The position numbers and the translations under genes are program-made. A DNA stretch of 64,000 nucleotides, from assembly GCA_002422665.1 (NCBI GenBank), contig DITA01000059.1, forward strand, positions 6,175 through 70,174. Direction: 5' to 3'. Shown piece by piece: positions 8,320 to 16,728 of this stretch. Source of the DNA: Cloacibacterium caeni_C (GTDB lineage Bacteria > Bacteroidota > Bacteroidia > Flavobacteriales > Weeksellaceae). The notes below the pieces were generated by a model. The model was not told where the DNA came from. It searched no databases and saw only the letters and a program-made list of their open reading frames with translations. The first letter of the stretch is position 1; every line of letters starts with the position of its first letter.

Positions 8320-11300
8320 ATGTCCTACGAATACTCCGAAGATCAATTGATAGAACAAGCGACAGAAGATGTGCTAAAAGAATTAGGCTGGACGGTGGTA
8401 ACCGCTTGGCAAAATGAGACTTTTGGCGAACTGGGCTTATTAGGCAGGGATAATAAAACAGAAGTGGTGCTGGAGCGTGATTTGTATGCTGCACTAAAAA
8501 AATATAATCCTCATCTTCCAGAACAAGCATATAAAAAAGCTGTAGAGAAAATTACGCAAAAAGAAGCAGATAAATCTTTAGCCCAACTGAATAAAGCCAA
8601 ATATGCACTGCTCAAAAACGGAGTAGAAGTAACCTATACCAATCAAGAAGGAAAAACAGAAAAGAAAACACTTAAAGTATTTGATTTTAACGATTTTAAA
8701 AACAATACTTTTCTAGCGGTTCGTCAGTTAGAAGTTTCTGGGGAGTTGTACAATCGCAGGCCAGATGTAATAGGATTTGTGAATGGTTTACCCTTGGTGT
8801 TTTTTGAGTTAAAAGCACATGCGGTAGATTTACGTGCAGCGTATGAAGATAATCTAAAAGATTATAAAGAAAGCATTCCTCATCTTTTTTATCATAATGC
8901 TTTTATTATTTTGTCTAATGGTACAGATGCAAAAGTAGGAACGGTTACAAGTTCATATAAATATTTTCTAGATTGGAAACGTATCACGGAGGAAGAAGAA
9001 GGCATCGTAAGTTTAGATACATTATTGAGAGGGACTTGTTCACCAAAATATTTGATGGATATTTTTGAGAACTTTTTGCTTTTTGATGAAGGTGGAGGTG
9101 ATCCAGTGAAGTTAATGGCAAAAAATCACCAGTTCATCGGAGTAAATAGAGTTTTAGAAAATGTAAACAATATAGAAGACTTAGAAGGGAAATTAGGGGT
9201 GTATTGGCATACCCAAGGTTCTGGTAAAACGTATTCTATGGTTTTTCTATGCGAAAAAATTCATCGTAAACTAGGAGGTAGTTATACGTTCTTGATTGTG
9301 GTAGATAGAACAGAGCTAGAAAATCAAGCGTATGATACTTTTTCTGGAGTAGGAATCGTAAATAATAAAAATATTATTGCAGGAAAGAAAGTAGGTATTT
9401 CTGGTAGAGAGCATCTTAGAGAATTGTTGAGTGACAATCACCGTTATGTATTTTCTTTGATTCATAAATTTTCAATTGATCCAGAGGTAGAATCAGAATA
9501 TCCTTTAATTACAGATAGGAAAAACATTATTGTAATTTCAGATGAGGCACATCGTACTCAAGGAGGTAAATATGCTAGGAATATGCGTTTTTATGGCTTG
9601 CCAAATGCTTCTTATCTAGGTTTTACAGGTACGCCAATCATTAAAGAGGAGGAAGAAATTACCAAGAATATTTTTGGAGAGTATGTTTCGGTGTATGATT
9701 TTAAAAGAGCGATAGAAGATGAGGCAACTTTACCATTAAAATATCTGAATCGTGGCGAGAAGTTAGATATTCAGAATCCAGAAATTGATGAGGTAATGGC
9801 AGACATTCTAGAGAATGAAAACTTAGATGATGACCAACGCAGAAAACTCACCTATCATTTTCAGAAAGAATATCCTATCCTCACCGCAGAACCTCGTTTG
9901 AGAACGATTGCCAAAGATTTGGTATGGCATTTTAACGAGAGAGGGTATCAGGGTAAAGCCATGTTGGTAACCTTAGATAAACCTACTGCGGTAAAAATGC
10001 ATCTTTATATTTCGGAATATTGGCAGGAATATTTGTCAGAACTTAAACAGCAAATAGAGATAGCCAAAGATTTACAAGAAGTACAAGAACTCAAAAGAAA
10101 ACACCAAAAGGTAGAGGAAACCGAAATATGTGTAGTGGTAAGTTCTGAACAGAATGAAATAGATAAATTCCGAAATTTAAACTTAGATATAGAACCTCAC
10201 CGTAGAAAAATTGTAGACCGTGATTTAGAAAAGCAATTTAAAGATGAAGAACATCCTTTTCGTTTAGCCATAGTCTGTGCAATGTGGATTACTGGCTTTG
10301 ACGCACCGTGTGTTTCCACCGTTTATTTGGATAAACCAATTAAAGGACATACCTTAATGCAAACAATAGCTAGAGCAAATAGGGTGTATGATGACGAAAA
10401 AGAAAATGGTTTAATTGTAGATTACGGAAATGTTTATAAACAATTAGAAAAGGCTTATTCTATATACGGTGAGGGCTCTAAAGGGCATGGTAAGAATAAT
10501 GGCACACTTCAAGAAAGACCACTAGAATTATTAGAAGGTATGGTAGTAGAGCTAAGAGAAGCCATTAATCAAGTCACACAATTATTAGAAGAGCTCAATT
10601 TCGATCTTAAAACCTTAATAGATTCTTCACCGATGCAAAAAATTGCCGCCATAAGAAATGGAGTAAATGCAGTTTGTCTCAATGAAGAAACACGGACTAA
10701 ATTTGAAATGGCAGCAAGAATTGTATTCAGAAAATATAAAGCTCTGTATCCAGAAAGATTGGTGATGAGGTACACCAGAAAATACAATGCAATTGATGCC
10801 ATGTACAATGCCCTAAATCAAAAAACCAAATCAGCAGATATTTCTGAGGTAATGGGTAGGCTACAAATGGTGGTTGATGAAAATGTGATTGTCAAAAGAG
10901 TAGAAGAACCTTCTCAATACGAAATAGATCTATCTAATCTGGATTTTGATAAACTAAGAAAAGCATTTCAAAAAGTACCGCGAAAAAATGAACTAGTTTA
11001 TGACCTAAATGAGGCAGTAGAAAAAAAACTAGAAAAAATGCTTCAAGAAAATCCATTGAGGATGGAGTTTTATGAGCGTTATAAAGAAATCGTAGAAGAA
11101 TATAATAAAGGTAAGAATGAAGTAGAGTTACAGAGAAGTTTTGAAAAACTTACTGCTTTTATTCAAGATTTAAGTCATGAAGAAAAAAGAGCATATCTAG
11201 AAAACTTAGATGAGCAGACGCTTTCTATTTTCGATTTATTAGTTCAAAATAAAGATTTGACAAATAATGAAAGAGAGAAAGTGAAAAAAGTAGCAAAAGA

Positions 11301-11499
11301 AACATTAGATGTTTTAATTAAAGAAAAACTCAATGTGCCCAATTGGAAAGAAAGTAGGGAGCTAAAAGCCAGTATAAAATCTACTATTTATAACCATCTG
11401 TTGTATCTCCCTGAAGAAAAATATAATGATGAAGAGGTAAGCCTGAAAAGTTTAGCAGTCTATCAACATGTTTATTCTTACACTGGATTTGGATATTAA
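8320..11499 (+). CDS. hsdR: type I restriction endonuclease subunit R
   Basis: This is the motor and nuclease subunit of the type I complex; it translocates DNA using ATP and cuts it far from the recognition site. The 1,059-residue protein has an N-terminal PD-(D/E)xK nuclease domain (PDVIGFVNGLPLVFFELKA near 148-166). An SF2 helicase core follows: Walker A TQGSGKT near 299-305, the DEAH box near 408, motif III-like GFTGTP near 432, and a late motif QTIARANRVYDDE near 685. The C-terminal ~300 residues form the helical region that docks on HsdM/HsdS. Length and all key motifs are intact, so the enzyme should be functional. Confidence 0.96.
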   Translation: MSYEYSEDQLIEQATEDVLKELGWTVVTAWQNETFGELGLLGRDNKTEVVLERDLYAALKKYNPHLPEQAYKKAVEKITQKEADKSLAQLNKAKYALLKNGVEVTYTNQEGKTEKKTLKVFDFNDFKNNTFLAVRQLEVSGELYNRRPDVIGFVNGLPLVFFELKAHAVDLRAAYEDNLKDYKESIPHLFYHNAFIILSNGTDAKVGTVTSSYKYFLDWKRITEEEEGIVSLDTLLRGTCSPKYLMDIFENFLLFDEGGGDPVKLMAKNHQFIGVNRVLENVNNIEDLEGKLGVYWHTQGSGKTYSMVFLCEKIHRKLGGSYTFLIVVDRTELENQAYDTFSGVGIVNNKNIIAGKKVGISGREHLRELLSDNHRYVFSLIHKFSIDPEVESEYPLITDRKNIIVISDEAHRTQGGKYARNMRFYGLPNASYLGFTGTPIIKEEEEITKNIFGEYVSVYDFKRAIEDEATLPLKYLNRGEKLDIQNPEIDEVMADILENENLDDDQRRKLTYHFQKEYPILTAEPRLRTIAKDLVWHFNERGYQGKAMLVTLDKPTAVKMHLYISEYWQEYLSELKQQIEIAKDLQEVQELKRKHQKVEETEICVVVSSEQNEIDKFRNLNLDIEPHRRKIVDRDLEKQFKDEEHPFRLAIVCAMWITGFDAPCVSTVYLDKPIKGHTLMQTIARANRVYDDEKENGLIVDYGNVYKQLEKAYSIYGEGSKGHGKNNGTLQERPLELLEGMVVELREAINQVTQLLEELNFDLKTLIDSSPMQKIAAIRNGVNAVCLNEETRTKFEMAARIVFRKYKALYPERLVMRYTRKYNAIDAMYNALNQKTKSADISEVMGRLQMVVDENVIVKRVEEPSQYEIDLSNLDFDKLRKAFQKVPRKNELVYDLNEAVEKKLEKMLQENPLRMEFYERYKEIVEEYNKGKNEVELQRSFEKLTAFIQDLSHEEKRAYLENLDEQTLSIFDLLVQNKDLTNNEREKVKKVAKETLDVLIKEKLNVPNWKESRELKASIKSTIYNHLLYLPEEKYNDEEVSLKSLAVYQHVYSYTGFGY

Positions 11500-11510
11500 A
11501 TACAGCTAAT

Positions 11511-11946
11511 ATGCCTCAAAACTACCACATGCTTAACCTGCAAAAACTTCTTTTTATGATTGAAGAGTTACATAAAAGAGGATACGAAAGCCTTAAAGCA
11601 ATTCCTTCTTTATATCCTTCTGGATCAAGTTGGCGTTTAGAGGTGTTTAATGCATATTGGAGTCAGAGAGAATCAGCATCTAAGTGGTTAGAGTGTAATT
11701 TCAAGGTTAAAAAAAAAGAAATAACAGAATCTTGTAGAATTAGCCGATCTTTTTGAAAGAGAATTTTTTGGTTTTTTGCAATTATGTAAAGAAGAAAATA
11801 AAAAGTATACCATGTGGTTTTCTTATATGTTAGCTGAATTAAATTACGAAGAACTGCCTTATGCTTTTTCTGATTACTATAATGATAGGGATTTTTGGCA
11901 AACGTCTCAAGGCAAAAAGATTAAGTCTTTTAATGAAAGTTATTAA
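11511..11946 (+). pseudogene. frameshifted hypothetical ORF after hsdR
   Basis: An ATG at 11511 opens a frame that stops at 11756 after 81 residues. A second frame then encodes a continuous, protein-like stretch (VELADLFEREFFGF ... WQTSQGKKIKSFNESY) that stops at 11946. The switch must fall between the in-frame stop near 11722 of the second frame and the stop at 11754 of the first, most probably near 11731-11736. One extra base or two missing bases would join the halves into one protein of about 144 residues. I do not recognise the family. The gene starts 11 bases after hsdR and is probably the last member of that operon. The shift could be genuine inactivation or a sequencing error. Confidence 0.7.
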
Positions 11947-12009
11947 GAAGCGAATTCAATATTCTTAGAACGAGTTTTTTTCTTTTTTTATTTTCCCTAT
12001 TTTCGCAGC

Positions 12010-13065
12010 ATGATTTTCACAGAAGAAACCACACTAGAACATCTTTGCATTAATTACGTAGGAAACCATACGCATCAAGAAGCTTTGGTAACCACAGATT
12101 CAGAAGTTTTCATCACAGATGAGATGAAAGCATTGCTCAAAGATTATTTCCTTAAAAACTTTAAACCCGAAATCTTTTTCGAGTTTTTCCATAGTTCTAA
12201 TATCGAAAATAACGAAGTGTTTACTTACGTTTCAGAGATTTTTGAACAACCAGAATTGTTAGAAAACCAGTCCAAAAAATTGGCAAAACTGCTTTACGAA
12301 CATTCTACCAATCCTAGAACCAAAGGTGGAGAATTCTACGTTTGCTTTTTCAAAGATTGCATCGTAAAAGGAGAAAGATATGACGCAGTCGGACTTTTTA
12401 AATCCGAAAACAAAGACACTTTCTTGAAAGTTTCTACCAAAAACGATGTCACACTGAGCGGAGTCGAAGTGTTTGAATTGGAGACTTTACAGGGAATCAA
12501 TTTGAATAAAGTAGACAAAGGTTGCTTGATTTACAATACCAACAAAGAACAAGGTTACCTCATGTCTATAATTGATGGAACGAGTAGAGCAGAAACAAGT
12601 TATTGGATGGACGATTTCTTACAGGTTCGTCAGCGACAAGACGAATATTTTGAGACGCAAGAAACGCTTACGCTTTACAAAGAATACATAACGAAACAGC
12701 TTCCGCAGGAATTTGAAATCACCAAAGCCGACCAAGCAGATTTCTTGAATAAATCGCTGAGTTTTTTCAAAGAAAAAGAAGAATTTAAGATGGAAGAATT
12801 CACAGGAGAAGTTTTGAAAGACCAAGAAGTCATCCAAAGTTTTAATGCCTTCAAAACACAATACGAAGACGAAAGAGATTATGCTTTGTCAGACGAATTT
12901 GCCATCAATGATGCGGCAGTTAAGAAAAACGCTAGAATTTTTAAAAGCGTCATCAAACTAGACAAAAACTTCCATATTTACATTCACGGAGACCGAAAAC
13001 TCATCCAGCAAGGACAAGATGAAAACGGAAAATATTATATGCTGTACTTCGAAGAAGAAAACTAA
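12010..13065 (+). CDS. nucleoid-associated protein, NdpA/YejK (37-kDa) family
   Basis: The 351-residue protein resembles the NA37/YejK nucleoid-associated family, cytoplasmic DNA-associated proteins of poorly defined role. Family-like features are the N-terminal LEHLCINYVGN segment, a central block with GGEFYVCFFKDC near residues 112-122, and GCLIYN followed by MSIIDG near 180. A C-terminal LDKNFHIYIHGDRKLI element is followed by an acidic end. A TATTTTCG sequence just upstream is close to the flavobacterial -7 consensus. It lies outside the restriction operon, 63 bases beyond the frameshifted ORF. Members of this family sometimes neighbour defence genes, but nothing here shows a functional link. 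Confidence 0.8.
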   Translation: MIFTEETTLEHLCINYVGNHTHQEALVTTDSEVFITDEMKALLKDYFLKNFKPEIFFEFFHSSNIENNEVFTYVSEIFEQPELLENQSKKLAKLLYEHSTNPRTKGGEFYVCFFKDCIVKGERYDAVGLFKSENKDTFLKVSTKNDVTLSGVEVFELETLQGINLNKVDKGCLIYNTNKEQGYLMSIIDGTSRAETSYWMDDFLQVRQRQDEYFETQETLTLYKEYITKQLPQEFEITKADQADFLNKSLSFFKEKEEFKMEEFTGEVLKDQEVIQSFNAFKTQYEDERDYALSDEFAINDAAVKKNARIFKSVIKLDKNFHIYIHGDRKLIQQGQDENGKYYMLYFEEEN

Positions 13066-13073
13066 AAAAAATA

Positions 13074-13400
13074 TCTCGCTGATTTAGCAAATTTAGCAGA
13101 TTTTAAAAAAAATATTCATCAGTATAATAAGCTAGAGTTTAAAAAATAAAGGACAAAAAAGTAAATTTTTGTCCTTTTGAATTTCTTATTTTTAATCTTT
13201 TCTTTTGTCTCTTTTGCGGTTAAATTAATTTTAAAAAATATCGGCTTAATCTGCAAAATCAGCGAAAGAAAAAAAATCAAGGACAAAAATTTACTTTTTG
13301 TCCTTTTGAACTTCTTATTTTCAATTTTTTCTTTTGTCTCTTTTGCGGTTAATTAATTTTAAAAAACATCGGCTTAATCTGCACAATCATCGAGAAACAA
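13074..13400. repeat. intergenic element: 9-bp satellite palindrome with duplicated ~120-bp unit
   Basis: This 368-base gene-free gap is almost entirely repeats. A left arm at 13074-13104 reads TCTCGCTGATTTAGCAAATT and continues in 9-bp steps. Its reverse complement recurs degenerately at 13233-13269 and again at 13362-13396. Between them lies a ~120-bp unit present twice in tandem, at 13151-13270 and 13281-13400, with only scattered differences. Each unit starts with a hairpin, GGACAAAAA...TTTTTGTCC followed by TTTT, that could terminate transcription of the upstream gene. The ends match other elements in this window at 23633 and 25132. Confidence 0.85.
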
Positions 13401-13401
13401 A

Positions 13402-13429
13402 AAAACGCTCCAAATTTTTGGAGCGTTTT
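13402..13429 (-). terminator. intrinsic terminator of cysK
   Basis: A perfect 10-bp stem, AAAACGCTCC / GGAGCGTTTT, with an 8-base loop lies just beyond the cysK stop on the minus strand. The message would end in a U-rich stretch. On the plus strand it could also stop read-through from the upstream gene. Confidence 0.85.
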
Positions 13430-13433
13430 CATT

Positions 13434-14369
13434 TTATTTCAATTCAGATTCATTTTCTTGGAACAAATCTGGAACTGACCAATATCTTTCGCCAGTGTCA
13501 TAATTAAAGGTCAAAACTTTAGCGCCTTTTGGTAAATCGCCCAATTTTTTCGCAATTGCAGCAAGAGAAGCACCAGTAGAAATTCCTGCTAAAATTCCTT
13601 CTTGAGCAGCTAATTTTCTAGCAAAATCAAAAGCTTCTGCTTTTTCTACTTGAATCACACCGTCTAGAATTTCAGAATTCAGCACTTTTGGTACAAAACC
13701 AGCTCCAATTCCTTGCAAAGGATGCGGGCCAGGATTTCCACCGCTTAAAACTGGTGAATCTGTAGGTTCTACGGCATAACTTTTCAAATTCGGGAATTTC
13801 TCTTTTAGTACTTCTGTTACGCCCGTAATATGACCACCAGTTCCTACACCTGTAATCACATAGTCAAATCCTTCTGGGAAATCTGCTAAAATTTCTTGAG
13901 CGGTGGTATTTTTATGAATTTCTGGATTTGCATCGTTTTCAAATTGCTGTGGAATCCATGAATTTTCAATCTTAGAAGCTAGTTCGTAGGCTTTTTTCAC
14001 CGCACCATTGGTTCCCAATTCTCTAGGAGTTAAAACAAATTCAGCGCCATAAGCAGACATTAACTTTCTGCGTTCCACAGACATAGATTCCGGCATTACC
14101 AAAACTAATTTGTAACCTCTAACCGCGCAAACCATTGCTAAACCAACACCTGTGTTTCCCGAAGTAGGTTCTATAATCAGGGTATCTTTATTAATTTTTC
14201 CTTCTTTTTCAGCCGTTTCTATCATCGCAAGAGCAATTCTGTCTTTGATGCTTCCACCAGGATTTTGGCGTTCTAGTTTCATCCACACTTCTACATCACT
14301 CCCGAAAATCTTATTTAATTTTACCAATGGAGTGTTGCCAATCACTTCTAGTACATTATTAACTTTCAT
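13434..14369 (-). CDS. cysK: cysteine synthase (O-acetylserine sulfhydrylase)
   Basis: The enzyme makes cysteine from O-acetylserine and sulfide using pyridoxal phosphate. Its 311 residues are typical for CysK/CysM. Visible features are IGNTPLVKLNK near residues 10-20, the PLP lysine in PGGSIKDR (Lys42), the substrate-binding loop PTSGNTG near 69-75, and the phosphate-binding glycine loop GVGTGGHITG near 174-183. The partner enzyme CysE is encoded just upstream on the same strand, separated by two intergenic repeats. Those repeats make a single compact operon uncertain. CysK rather than CysM is favoured by the CysE neighbour. Confidence 0.95.
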   Translation of the reverse strand: MKVNNVLEVIGNTPLVKLNKIFGSDVEVWMKLERQNPGGSIKDRIALAMIETAEKEGKINKDTLIIEPTSGNTGVGLAMVCAVRGYKLVLVMPESMSVERRKLMSAYGAEFVLTPRELGTNGAVKKAYELASKIENSWIPQQFENDANPEIHKNTTAQEILADFPEGFDYVITGVGTGGHITGVTEVLKEKFPNLKSYAVEPTDSPVLSGGNPGPHPLQGIGAGFVPKVLNSEILDGVIQVEKAEAFDFARKLAAQEGILAGISTGASLAAIAKKLGDLPKGAKVLTFNYDTGERYWSVPDLFQENESELK

Positions 14370-14398
14370 ATTTTTTAAATTTTAAATATTATTAATTT

Positions 14399-14518
14399 GG
14401 GCAGCTTTTCCGCCTTCCACTCTCGCTTTTTTAAAATTTTTCCTTCGCTAACTCTCCTAAAGGAGAGAACCAAAAAATTTTAAAAAGAGCTCCGTTCAAG
14501 TCGGGCTGCAAGTTTCGT
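14399..14518 (+). repeat. dispersed intergenic element, copy A
   Basis: This ~120-base block shares its ends and order of motifs with a second copy at 19668-19770: TTCCGCC, then TCC..TCTC, a T-rich run, an A-rich run, and TCAAGTCGGG followed by a GC-containing end. The outer GGGCAGC and GGGCTGC ends are partly inverted. An inner hairpin (ACTCTCCT / AGGAGAGA, about 14450-14467) is also present. No ORF with coding character is seen. Confidence 0.6.
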
Positions 14519-14542
14519 TATCTTAATTAAATTCAGTTTTTT

Positions 14543-14648
14543 ATTTACCTCAACCTCTATATTTACCTCTACCTCAACCTTTACCTTTACCTCAACCTTA
14601 GCCTTTACCTCAACCTTAGCCTTTACCTCAACCTTAGCCTTTACCTCA
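14543..14648. repeat. 6-bp/18-bp satellite (ACCTCA type) abutting the cysE stop codon
   Basis: Degenerate hexamers of the type ACCTCA/ACCTTT lead into three exact head-to-tail copies of an 18-bp unit, CTCAACCTTAGCCTTTAC, at 14591-14608, 14609-14626 and 14627-14644. The array ends inside the cysE stop codon. On the minus strand a short frame through it would encode repeated VKAKVE, but this is a by-product of the repeat. Confidence 0.9.
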
Positions 14649-15470
14649 AATAAAGTAGTTAATCGGTTCATCACCCGGAAATTTGTTTCTCACCGTCACT
14701 TGACCTTTATGAAAAACCACCGAATTTTTCGGTAGACTGTCTGTAATCCATACGTTTCCACCGATGATGCTGTTCTCGCCAATCACAGTTTCTCCTCCTA
14801 AAATGGTAGCATTCGCATAAATAACTACACCGTTTTCTATGGTAGGATGTCTTTTGGTATTGGCAATTTCTTTAGAAACAGAAAGCGCTCCCAAGGTAAC
14901 TCCTTGATAAATTTTGACACCATTTCCAATTTCTGAGGTTTCACCTATTACAATTCCCGTACCATGATCGATGAAGAATGGCGAACCAATGTTAGCACCC
15001 GGATGAATGTCTATTCCTGTTTTGCTGTGTGCCAATTCTGTCCAAATTCTAGGAATCAACGGAATTTTTTCCAGTTGCAATTCGTGAGCCAATCTGTAAA
15101 TCGTAATTGCATAAAAACCCGGATAGGAAAAAGTGACTTCTTCTACAGAGGTTGCAGCAGGGTCATTTTCTAGTGCAAAAGCAGCGTCTTTTTCTAAAGT
15201 TTTATAGATTTCTGGGAATTTGGTAAAAAAATATTCTCCACATGCTGTGGCTTTTTCTTTGTCATCAAAAACAGAACACAGAATCTTGATAAAATCTATT
15301 TTAAATTGTTGTAATCTATTGGCGATTTCATCTTCTGAAGCACATCTTTGAAGTTCTAGAAAAAACACGAATCTGAAAAAATCATCGATAAAGGTTTCGA
15401 TTTTCTTTTTATCTAAATCATATTTTCTGTTAGAATATCCGTCTTGTAAATGCTTCAAAAAATTTTCCAT
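14646..15470 (-). CDS. cysE: serine O-acetyltransferase
   Basis: The enzyme acetylates serine with acetyl-CoA, the first step of cysteine synthesis, and supplies CysK downstream on the same strand. The protein has 274 residues: an N-terminal helical domain (about 1-140) and a C-terminal left-handed beta-helix of hexapeptide repeats. The signature segments IDIHPGANIG and FIDHGTGIVIGE (with catalytic His) lie near 160-182, followed by YQGVTLGALS. The long N-terminal region resembles the EpsC/CysE form common in Bacteroidetes. A satellite array directly touches the stop codon. Confidence 0.93.
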   Translation of the reverse strand: MENFLKHLQDGYSNRKYDLDKKKIETFIDDFFRFVFFLELQRCASEDEIANRLQQFKIDFIKILCSVFDDKEKATACGEYFFTKFPEIYKTLEKDAAFALENDPAATSVEEVTFSYPGFYAITIYRLAHELQLEKIPLIPRIWTELAHSKTGIDIHPGANIGSPFFIDHGTGIVIGETSEIGNGVKIYQGVTLGALSVSKEIANTKRHPTIENGVVIYANATILGGETVIGENSIIGGNVWITDSLPKNSVVFHKGQVTVRNKFPGDEPINYFI

Positions 15471-15593
15471 CCTTCAAAATTTAAAACAAAGGTAAGCAAT
15501 GTCTCTGTTTTTGTCCTTGATTTATGGTAATTTTTACATCTATTTACATGATTGAAAAATTTTAAAATTAGGATTTAATTCATATCAAGAAAA

Positions 15594-15624
15594 TTGTCTA
15601 ATCCTCAAATAATCATTAAATTTG
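15594..15624 (+). promoter_or_regulatory. predicted promoter of mdh
   Basis: TTG at 15594-15596 and TAAATTTG at 15617-15624 match the Bacteroidetes -33/-7 consensus (TTG, TAnnTTTG) with a 20-base spacer. The mdh ATG is 36 bases downstream. Confidence 0.7.
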
Positions 15625-15659
15625 AGCAACTTAATTTTAAACTTTAAAAAAATAAAAAA

Positions 15660-16586
15660 ATGAAAGTAACTGTAGTTGGAGCAGGAGCTGTAGGTGCATC
15701 TTGCGCAGAATATATTGCTATGAAAAACTTCTGTTCAGAAGTAGTTTTAGTAGATATTAAAGAAGGTTTTGCTGAAGGTAAAGCAATGGATTTAATGCAA
15801 ACTGCTTCTTTGAATGGTTTTGATACTAAAATTACGGGAACAACTGGTGATTATAGTAAAACTGCTGGTTCAGATGTAGCGGTAATCACTTCTGGTATTC
15901 CTAGAAAACCAGGAATGACTAGAGAAGAGTTAATCGGTATCAATGCGGGAATTGTAAAAGATGTAACGGCTAACTTAGTAAAACATTCTCCTAATGTAAC
16001 CATTATCGTGGTTTCTAACCCAATGGATACTATGGCTTACCTAGTTCACAAAACTTCTGGTTTACCAAAACATAAAATCATTGGAATGGGAGGTGCTCTA
16101 GATTCTGCAAGATTCAAATACAGATTAGCAGAAGCTTTAGAAGCTCCAATTTCTGATGTAGACGGAATGGTAATTGCAGCACACTCAGATACTGGTATGC
16201 TTCCTTTATTGTCTAAAGCAACTAGAAACGGTGTTCCTGTAACTTCTTTCTTAACTGAAGAACAACAAGCGTATGTAGTAGAAGAAACTAAAGTAGGAGG
16301 TGCTACATTAACTAAATTATTAGGAACTTCAGCTTGGTATGCACCAGGTGCAGCAGTTTCTGTAATGGTTCAGGCAATTGCTTGTGACCAAAAGAAAATG
16401 ATTCCTTGTTCACTTATGTTAGACGGAGAATACGGACAATCTGATATTTGCTTAGGTGTTCCTGCGATTATCGGGAAAAATGGAGTAGAAAAAATCGTAG
16501 AAATCGAATTAACTGAAGCAGAAAAAGAAAAATTTGCAACTGCAGCAGCAGCAGTAAGAGAAGTAAACGGAGATTTAAAATTCTAA
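15660..16586 (+). CDS. mdh: malate dehydrogenase
   Basis: The enzyme interconverts malate and oxaloacetate with NAD in the citric acid cycle. The 308-residue protein is of the LDH-like malate dehydrogenase type. It has the Rossmann loop VGAGAVGASCAEY at residues 5-17, the NAD-selecting aspartate in VLVDIKEG near 33, and VVSNPMDTM near 118-126. The catalytic histidine lies in the AAHSDTGMLPL segment near 173-183. It stands alone, with its own promoter and a strong terminator. Confidence 0.96.
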   Translation: MKVTVVGAGAVGASCAEYIAMKNFCSEVVLVDIKEGFAEGKAMDLMQTASLNGFDTKITGTTGDYSKTAGSDVAVITSGIPRKPGMTREELIGINAGIVKDVTANLVKHSPNVTIIVVSNPMDTMAYLVHKTSGLPKHKIIGMGGALDSARFKYRLAEALEAPISDVDGMVIAAHSDTGMLPLLSKATRNGVPVTSFLTEEQQAYVVEETKVGGATLTKLLGTSAWYAPGAAVSVMVQAIACDQKKMIPCSLMLDGEYGQSDICLGVPAIIGKNGVEKIVEIELTEAEKEKFATAAAAVREVNGDLKF

Positions 16587-16610
16587 AAAACTCTTTTTTT
16601 GAAATAAATA

Positions 16611-16638
16611 AAACGCATCTTTTAGGTGCGTTTTTTTT
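16611..16638 (+). terminator. intrinsic terminator of mdh
   Basis: A 10-bp stem, AAACGCATCT / AGGTGCGTTT, with a TTT loop is followed by a run of T, 24 bases after the mdh stop. Confidence 0.9.
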
Positions 16639-16697
16639 GAAGTCGAACGATTTAATTTTTTAATATAAAATTAAACTTTAGCTACAATAAAAACCTT

Positions 16698-16705
16698 TAA
16701 ATTTG
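16698..16705 (+). promoter_or_regulatory. predicted -7 box of pafA
   Basis: TAAATTTG matches the TAnnTTTG consensus 23 bases before the pafA ATG. No clear TTG stands at the expected -33 position, so it may be a weak or regulated promoter. Confidence 0.5.
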
Positions 16706-16728
16706 TCTAAATTAAAATTTCTAGAAAA

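Noticed and set aside
13151..13400. Possible CRISPR array
   Set aside because: The repeats are two ~120-bp tandem copies and satellites, not 25-40-bp repeats separated by unique spacers, and no cas genes are nearby.
14480..14674. 64-codon minus-strand frame encoding repeated VKAKVE
   Set aside because: It is the translation of the 18-bp minisatellite, overlaps the end of cysE in another frame and has no credible start signal.
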